A DNA stretch of 43,183 nucleotides from an uncultured SAR116 cluster alpha proteobacterium. GTDB lineage: Bacteria; Pseudomonadota; Alphaproteobacteria; Puniceispirillales; Puniceispirillaceae. The stretch spans positions 1 through 43,183 of the forward strand of contig CABYZM010000011.1 of assembly GCA_902523435.1 (NCBI GenBank). Direction: 5' to 3'. The notes beneath the pieces are model-generated. The model saw only the letters and a list, made by a program, of their open reading frames with translations, was not told where the DNA came from and ran no database searches. The position numbers and the translations under genes are program-made. Positions 37,770-43,183 of this stretch are shown in pieces (position 1 is the first letter of the stretch; each line of letters starts with the position of its first letter).

Positions 37770-38237
37770 TTATATCTTGACGGGCAGTTCTTTGGTTTGG
37801 CTTTCATTGACAAGACCTTCAATAAAAGAAGTTACGCGCCGTAATTTATTTAATATAATTTAAATGTTTGTCGTTTTTCTGATTCGCCTCCGTTGTCTGA
37901 AGCAGGTTCCTGAACACTCCAATGTGAAGCGGATGGTTTCCCATGCCATGTGAGGCATGTTTCACCAGCGGCATTTACGCAAACCGTTACAATCAAATCC
38001 ATCTCAGAAGACATTTTCTTCACAAAATGAGCCCAAGATTTAGATCTAAAAAAGATTTATCTATTCCTTCATTTTGCGAACCTTCAAGCGCGCTTGGATT
38101 AGGTTTTCCTGCAAGATTTGAACCCGCTGAATAAGTATAAAGAAGATTTGCACTAAGATGGTTTAATGAACCCTCGGCGATTAAAGAACGAGCTGAATTA
38201 CCTGCGCAAAGGACTAATATAATCAATTTTTGACCAT
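37770..38237 (-). pseudogene. arsC: Thioredoxin-type arsenate reductase (LMW-phosphatase fold), frameshifted
   Basis: Reading the minus strand gives LVLCAGNSARSLIAEGSLNHL...YSAGSNLAGKPNPSALE...GIDKS, the start of an LMW-PTP-type arsenate reductase with the CxGNSARS active-site loop. The frame then closes at 38020. In another frame it continues as FRSKSWAHFVKKM, MDLIVTVCVNAAGETC and HGKPSASHWSVQEPA up to EKRQTF. A third frame gives LNKLRRVTSFIEGLVNE, ending at 37770. The first break lies in a six-T run (one T missing). The second needs one added base, and an upstream ATG at 38237 would need another. So the gene is broken at two, perhaps three, points. Confidence 0.85.
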
Positions 38238-38325
38238 ATTTAACTTATCCGAGAGCTTGCGCCATTAATACAACTATCAACAAGTTTAAGTAGAAACACT
38301 ACTCCAAGAACAAAAACTTCTTAGA

Positions 38326-38400
38326 TGGCTGGGGCGGTAGGATTCGAACCTACGATACACGATACCAAAAACCGATGCCTTACCACTTGGCTACGCCCCA
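38326..38400 (-). tRNA. tRNA-Gln (anticodon UUG)
   Basis: On the minus strand a complete cloverleaf can be folded: a 7-bp acceptor stem (TGGGGCG with CGCCCCA), D arm, anticodon loop TTTTGGT with anticodon TTG, T arm GTAGG/CCTAC with TTCGAAT, discriminator G and encoded CCA (38326-38328). Total length is 75 nt. The anticodon stem TCGGT/ATCGT has a U.U mismatch at the 27-43 pair and a G.U at 30-40. It lies between the arsC pseudogene and ispE. Confidence 0.95.
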
Positions 38401-38585
38401 CCATGAAACATTGGCCTCGTTCTGACTAAGTGAGCACTTCATGCTAAAATCGTCATACTGCACTGAGCACCAATCGGTTATTAACCGCGAGAATATACTC
38501 ACTAAGTCTATGGTGATCAATGAAAAAATCAGCTAAAAGCACTCCGAATTACAGTGTTTTGCAACGATTGTTTTCCTACCCCTCT

Positions 38586-39452
38586 TCATTTGATCAAGCT
38601 TGTAGCCACTGCCCAGAATCCAAAAGCGTTCAGCTCTTGACAAAGCTGGCTAACGATATTCTTAGAGGTACTTAGTGCGAAACAACTTGCGCCGCTCCCT
38701 GACATTCCTACCCCTAACAAGCGTTCGGTCACTGATGAATTTTTCATCTGATGAATCAAAGTGGCGATCTGCGGACAGATCCGTATTGCTGGCTTGTACA
38801 AATCATTACCAAGTGCGAGTATATCTTTGAGCTTGAGTGTATCTTGTTCTGGAAAAGAAATTAAATTTGAGCTATAATCCTCTGGATGAAGGGTATCAAA
38901 TATTGTAGCCGTCAACACTGGGTTTCCAGGATTGGCAAGTGCGCAGTAAAGGTGTTTTTCTTTAACCTTAGCTGGACGAACATCTGTTCCATCTCCCTGC
39001 ATAATCTGGTAACCGGGGCGAATACAAACGGGCACATCTGAACCAATGTTACCTGCCAGACAGAATAGGCGCTGCTTTTCAGATAGGCTTAACTCCATCA
39101 TATCTGCAAGACAACGCAGATAAGCAGCAACATCACTTGAACCGCCCCCAAGGCCGCTACTCACTGGAATGTATTTTTCAAGATGGATGTGGTGAGGTTG
39201 TGGCCTGAACCCAGCTGCCAAGACAGCGTTTCTTGTTTTATTGATGAGATTATCCTGAAGGTTTTTTTGAAGTTCAGCTGCGAACGGTCCGCTTATGGTC
39301 AGCCCTGTTGGCTTATCGTCTGATATAGTCACCTTGTCTGCATAAGAAGTGAAAGCAGCGAATGAGATTAGATCATGATATCCATCTGCTCTACGGCCTG
39401 TTATATTTAGGCTCAGATTTATTTTTGCTGGGGCGGGGCTATTCCAGTCCAT
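38586..39452 (-). CDS. ispE: 4-diphosphocytidyl-2-C-methyl-D-erythritol kinase
   Basis: IspE phosphorylates CDP-ME in the non-mevalonate isoprenoid pathway. The 288-residue GHMP kinase has the substrate-binding start PAPAKINLSLNITGRRADGYHDL, the ATP-binding PVSSGLGGGSSD near residues 95-106 and the C-terminal GVGMSGSGASCFAL motif. Its start overlaps the end of the TPR gene by 14 bp, so the two are probably one operon. Confidence 0.96.
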   Translation of the reverse strand: MDWNSPAPAKINLSLNITGRRADGYHDLISFAAFTSYADKVTISDDKPTGLTISGPFAAELQKNLQDNLINKTRNAVLAAGFRPQPHHIHLEKYIPVSSGLGGGSSDVAAYLRCLADMMELSLSEKQRLFCLAGNIGSDVPVCIRPGYQIMQGDGTDVRPAKVKEKHLYCALANPGNPVLTATIFDTLHPEDYSSNLISFPEQDTLKLKDILALGNDLYKPAIRICPQIATLIHQMKNSSVTERLLGVGMSGSGASCFALSTSKNIVSQLCQELNAFGFWAVATSLIK

Positions 39453-41175
39453 CTGCTATTTTTTCCGCAATAATAGTGGCGTATTTGTCTTCAATCCCCA
39501 TATCCAAAGCCTGTCGCCATTTGTAACGTGCTTCAAGGAAGCGCCCGACCTTCCAATATGCATCACCAAGATGATCTGCAATCACGGGATCACTGGGGGC
39601 AAGCTGTATGGCTTTTTCTAACCATAGCACAGCTGAATCAAAATTATCTTGTCGGAAATAGGCCCAGCCAAGAGAATCAGCAAAATAACCGGATGTTGGC
39701 TGCAAATTAACAGCCTTTTTTATCAGTTCAAAAGCTTCTTCAATGCGCCTGTTTTCATCAACCCACCAATAGCCGATATAATTTAATGTAAGTGAATCAT
39801 TAGGGTTGAGTTGAAGTGCTTTTTGAAGCGCATCTTCTGCCAGTTCAACTTGGCCAGACCGCTCATAACTTATGCCGAGATTTCGATAGTTAAAGTTAGT
39901 TTGTCTACCTAAAGCCAAAACTTGTTCAAAGTAATCGATAGCGTGGTCATACAACTCTTCTCGTCTTGCAATTGTTCCTGCATGTTGCAAAATCAGCGCT
40001 TTTTCATGAGAAAACATCACCTCTGTGCCAAAATCAGTTAATTCGGCAAGAGCATTTTCTGCGACGATGAAAGCTGATTCTGCATTTCCTGTTTGACGCG
40101 CAATTTCCATTTTTAGCATTATGGCTTGATTGAAATAGGGGCTGGTACCAGTAATCTGATTTAGATTGTTGACAGCTCTCTCATAGTCCAACTGATCAAA
40201 ATAGGTTTGCGCTAAAATCAGATGGCCAAGATCAAGTTCAGGCCAGATAGATAAAGCTAAATGTATGCGAGGCAGAACCAGGGATTGGTCAGAAGGCACG
40301 CTACTAAACCAGTTGAACTCAAAGATAAATTGAGCAAAGAGCCGGCGTAGGTTTAGCTGTTGAAGAAGTTTTGTTTGACGGGTTTTGTACAGATGAAGCA
40401 GCCACTCAGAAGCTAATTCTCCTCCCTGATATTTGCGGAGAATAGCTTTTGCATCGTCATGTTCGCCAAGTCGCCATAGGCCTGCAGTGGTTGCAATTAG
40501 AGTGTAGCTGGCTTTTTTATTGCGCAGGTTTATGGATTTATAGAGAGAAATTGCTTCTGCAGTATTACCTGTAATCTCTGCAACATAGGCTTGATGAAGC
40601 GTCAGAATGTTACGTGGAATATCTATTTTTGTGTTTACTATGAACCCTATCATGCGCTGTTGTTCTCGCAGCGCGGTCTCTGGTTCGCCAAGACCAATAA
40701 GGGCAAGGCTTCGCAACCCAGCAGCAAACATATAGCCATGGTCTGTCAGGCTAATTTTGTCACTGAGCGCAATTACAGCTTCCCAGTCGCCACTGTTCAC
40801 TGCAGCGCTTAAGGCAGGCTCAGAGGAAAGGTTGAGTTCGCTACCTAAATGCTCTAGTTCAGCAGCTATCTCTGCCGCTCTTTTAAGGTTTCCACTTTGA
40901 TAATTGCTCAGAAAACTCTGTTCCCACAGCATTAAATTATCACTACCTTCAGATAAGGTTTGGTCAAAATAAAACCCGGCTGCAACATTGTCTCCATTGA
41001 ATAGGGCTTGCCGCGCCGCAAGAAATTGTCCTGATTTTGAGGGGGGCAAACTGGGGGCTAATCTTTTATCTTGTTGATTTGGAGTTCCATTTCTGTCTTC
41101 GGACATAGAAATGGACTTGCAGGATACAAAGAAGCAAGTGCTTATAATCAAAAAGGCAGCTATAATCTTCTGCAT
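39439..41175 (-). CDS. TPR-repeat lipoprotein
   Basis: This 578-residue protein has a lipoprotein signal with lipobox FVSC at residue 19. It then has a long all-helical region with tetratricopeptide repeats, clearest at about 410-550 (YRNLGISYERSGQVELAEDALQKAL, LNPNDSLTLNYIGYWW and LGDAYWKVGRFLEARYKWRQAL regions). TPR proteins are protein-binding scaffolds, and family members lie upstream of ispE in many alphaproteobacteria. Location at a membrane facing the periplasm is inferred from the lipobox. Its partner is unknown. Confidence 0.88.
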   Translation of the reverse strand: MQKIIAAFLIISTCFFVSCKSISMSEDRNGTPNQQDKRLAPSLPPSKSGQFLAARQALFNGDNVAAGFYFDQTLSEGSDNLMLWEQSFLSNYQSGNLKRAAEIAAELEHLGSELNLSSEPALSAAVNSGDWEAVIALSDKISLTDHGYMFAAGLRSLALIGLGEPETALREQQRMIGFIVNTKIDIPRNILTLHQAYVAEITGNTAEAISLYKSINLRNKKASYTLIATTAGLWRLGEHDDAKAILRKYQGGELASEWLLHLYKTRQTKLLQQLNLRRLFAQFIFEFNWFSSVPSDQSLVLPRIHLALSIWPELDLGHLILAQTYFDQLDYERAVNNLNQITGTSPYFNQAIMLKMEIARQTGNAESAFIVAENALAELTDFGTEVMFSHEKALILQHAGTIARREELYDHAIDYFEQVLALGRQTNFNYRNLGISYERSGQVELAEDALQKALQLNPNDSLTLNYIGYWWVDENRRIEEAFELIKKAVNLQPTSGYFADSLGWAYFRQDNFDSAVLWLEKAIQLAPSDPVIADHLGDAYWKVGRFLEARYKWRQALDMGIEDKYATIIAEKIADGLE

Positions 41176-41236
41176 TTACTGTTTGTCCTGTTTCTACTGC
41201 ACATCTTACCGAGCGTTGCGACAGAACAAACCCTAT

Positions 41237-42871
41237 TTACATATTAGGATAATTTGGCCCGCCACCCCCTTCTGGGGTAACCCATCTGATATTTTGGCTT
41301 GGATCTTTGATATCACATGTTTTGCAATGAACACAATTTTGCGCGTTAATTTGTAATTTGGGGTTAGAACCATCTTCATTGCGCACAATTTCATAAACTC
41401 CAGCCGGACAATAACGTTGCTCAGGGCTGTCATACAGGGCTAGATTGTGTTCAATCGGCACAGCGTCATCTTTTAAGGTTAGGTGAACAGGTTGATTTTC
41501 TTCATGGTTTGTCCCGGACAGATACACAGATGAATTCCGGTCAAAACTCACCTCATTGTCGGGTTTGGGGTAATTGATTTGAACAGCTTCTGCAGCAGGC
41601 TTCAAACAGTTGTGATCGGCATGGTGATGAAATGTCCAGGGAGCTTTTCCGCGGAAAATATAGGTATCAAGCGCAGCATAGCTCATACCGGCCCATAACC
41701 CTTTTGTAAAGGCAGGGCGGATATTTCGCACTTTATACAACTCAGACCACAGCCATGAAGCTTCTATTTTCTCAGCATAGCTGGCAGGTTCTTTGCCAGT
41801 CGCGTCTCTAGCCATAAGGTCAAAGATAGCTTCGGCTGCTAGCATGCCTGACTTCATAGCGGTGTGTGTGCCTTTGATTTTTGGCACATTCAAGAAGCCA
41901 GCTGTGCAGCCAACAAGGCAACCTCCAGGAAAGGTCAGTTTTGGAATCGACTGGAACCCGCCTTCATTCAGCGCACGCGCCCCATAAGACACTCGCCGCC
42001 CACCCTCAAAAATGGAACGGACAACCGGGTGTGTCTTAAAGCGCTGAAATTCCTCAAAGGGTGATAAATAGGGGTTGCTGTAATCAAGACCCACAACGTA
42101 TCCAACAGCAACCTGGTTGCCGTTCAAATGGTAAAGAAATGACCCGCCATATGTATCTGCTGAAAGTGGCCAGCCAACAGAATGCCATACTGTGCCAGGC
42201 TTTGATTTTTCAGGAGCAATATCCCACAGCTCTTTAATGCCAATGGCAAATGTCTGAGGGTCTTTGCCCTCTCTTAGCTCATAAGTCTCGAACAGTCCTT
42301 TGGTTAAATGACCCCTGCAGCCTTCAGCAAAAATCGTTTGTTTTGCTAGCAAGTCCATTCCGGGCATATAGCCATCTGTTTTCTCACCATTCTTACCAAT
42401 TCCCATATCCCCGACAGCGACACCTTTTACGCTGCCATCATCAGAAAATAGAACCTCTGCGGCGGCAAAACCAGGGTAAACCTCTACACCTAACTGTTCA
42501 GCTTGTTCGCTCAGCCAGCGGCAGAAGTTACCGAGTGAAATAATATAGTTACCATGGTTGTCCATCTGTGGCGGTGTGGGTAACCGCATCGAACCTGTTT
42601 GGGTTAAAAACATGAATTTGTCACTGGATACAGCTGTATCAAGAGGCGCATTTTTATCTGCCCAATCTGCAATCAACTCGTTAAGGGCGCGAGGTTCAAG
42701 AACAGCACCAGATAAAATATGTGCCCCAATCTCACTGCCTTTATCGATCAGACAGACAGATAATTCCTGGCCCTTTTCATTAGCTAGCTGTTTCAGTCTG
42801 ATGGCAGCTGACAGGCCTGATGGCCCTCCACCAACGATCAGCACATCGAATTGCATTGTTTCACGTTCCAT
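41237..42871 (-). CDS. Electron transfer flavoprotein-ubiquinone oxidoreductase
   Basis: ETF-QO passes electrons from the electron-transfer flavoprotein to ubiquinone, linking fatty-acid and amino-acid oxidation to respiration. From the ATG at 42871 (544 residues) it starts [19 protein letters not shown], an FAD-binding motif, and AAGG/AGGA ribosome binding sites precede it. The GTG at 42889 is less likely. The C-terminus carries the 4Fe-4S cluster cysteines in RYCPAGVYE and [21 protein letters not shown]. It is divergent from the UDG gene. Confidence 0.95.
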   Translation of the reverse strand: MERETMQFDVLIVGGGPSGLSAAIRLKQLANEKGQELSVCLIDKGSEIGAHILSGAVLEPRALNELIADWADKNAPLDTAVSSDKFMFLTQTGSMRLPTPPQMDNHGNYIISLGNFCRWLSEQAEQLGVEVYPGFAAAEVLFSDDGSVKGVAVGDMGIGKNGEKTDGYMPGMDLLAKQTIFAEGCRGHLTKGLFETYELREGKDPQTFAIGIKELWDIAPEKSKPGTVWHSVGWPLSADTYGGSFLYHLNGNQVAVGYVVGLDYSNPYLSPFEEFQRFKTHPVVRSIFEGGRRVSYGARALNEGGFQSIPKLTFPGGCLVGCTAGFLNVPKIKGTHTAMKSGMLAAEAIFDLMARDATGKEPASYAEKIEASWLWSELYKVRNIRPAFTKGLWAGMSYAALDTYIFRGKAPWTFHHHADHNCLKPAAEAVQINYPKPDNEVSFDRNSSVYLSGTNHEENQPVHLTLKDDAVPIEHNLALYDSPEQRYCPAGVYEIVRNEDGSNPKLQINAQNCVHCKTCDIKDPSQNIRWVTPEGGGGPNYPNM

Positions 42872-43064
42872 GTTTCCTACCTTCGTCACAGTCTGCGAAT
42901 TACACTCAGTGCTATGCTTTTCATTTCTCGCAGTCCAGTGTTTCTAGTATTGTTTCTTAACCTGCAGAATATCGCCGCGTCATTGGTGCAAGAAAGCATA
43001 CTTGTTCTATCTGATATGTCATTATATTCTAGCGGTAATTTTTTTGGTCTGGACACAAAATGCA

Positions 43065-43183
43065 ATGACAGCGTCGCATCTTACACATTCTGAGCTTGCA
43101 GCTGCCCTGCGCTGGCAGATGGAGATGGGGGTTGATGTGGCTCTAGTTGATAGCCCTGCGCCGCTGGCAGAGTTGCAGACAAC
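43065..43183 (+). CDS. Probable uracil-DNA glycosylase, 3' partial
   Basis: Only 39 codons are visible before the window ends. The start MTASHLTHSELAAALRW resembles the N-terminal helix of alphaproteobacterial family 4/5 uracil-DNA glycosylases, and such genes often lie divergent from the ETF-QO gene. An in-frame catalytic region is not in the window. An out-of-frame ATG 5 bp upstream is ignored. Confidence 0.55.
   Translation, partial: MTASHLTHSELAAALRWQMEMGVDVALVDSPAPLAELQT

Noticed and set aside
42857-42872. Possible fourth parS at the start of the ETF-QO gene
   Set aside because: Only the first ten bases (TGTTTCACGT) match; the other half-site has five mismatches, so it is not a full palindrome.
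1-43183. CRISPR arrays, insertion sequences, prophage or toxin-antitoxin genes
   Set aside because: I saw no spaced direct repeats, transposase, integrase, phage structural or toxin-antitoxin motifs; the XRE gene is coupled to smr rather than to a toxin.

Overview
This window looks like a chromosomal core region of an alphaproteobacterium. The gene order hrcA/rph-rdgB-hemW, ppsR-maf-coaE-dnaQ facing hemE-hemJ-rho, mnmE-mnmG-rsmG-parA-parB, then holA-lptE-leuS-DUF3576 is typical of that class. The moderate to low GC and the compact, overlapping genes would fit a marine lineage such as SAR116, but that placement is only a guess. I see no insertion sequence, prophage, CRISPR array or large island.

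Layout. 1-4740: the end of a lysine-rich protein, a zinc-ribbon membrane protein, hrcA, and the divergent rph-rdgB-hemW operon. 4721-9340: an LppC-type lipoprotein facing rsmI, an unusual 589-bp spacer, a BON-domain lipoprotein and gshB. 9512-13676: a minus-strand histidine operon hisB-hisH-(GNAT)-hisA-hisF-hisE-hinT. 13761-16757: smr, an XRE regulator and a Tim44-like gene, then fxsA and secB. 16774-19582: ppsR-maf-coaE-dnaQ.

19583-19949 is an AT-rich gap between ppsR and hemE. It carries a perfect DnaA box plus near matches and sits where Caulobacter and Rickettsia have their chromosome origin, so I call it the probable oriC. To its right, hemE, hemJ, rho, mnmE, mnmG, rsmG, parA and parB all read away from it. 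Three parS sites lie 3.3-7.1 kb away: inside ogt, between mnmE and mnmG, and inside rsmG. Together with parA and parB they form a complete origin-segregation module.

29242-33872: holA, lptE, leuS and a DUF3576 lipoprotein. 33888-35758: a strongly terminated porin gene and a divergent yggS. 35772-38400: ribA, an orphan OmpR-type response regulator, a frameshifted arsenate reductase pseudogene and tRNA-Gln(UUG). 38586-43183: ispE, a long TPR lipoprotein, ETF-ubiquinone oxidoreductase and the start of a probable uracil-DNA glycosylase.

I did not find a clearly new multi-gene system. The strongest observations are the oriC/parS domain, the arsC pseudogene, the long spacer after rsmI, the ten-C tract at the start of the GNAT gene in the his operon, and possible alternative RNA structures ahead of secB.
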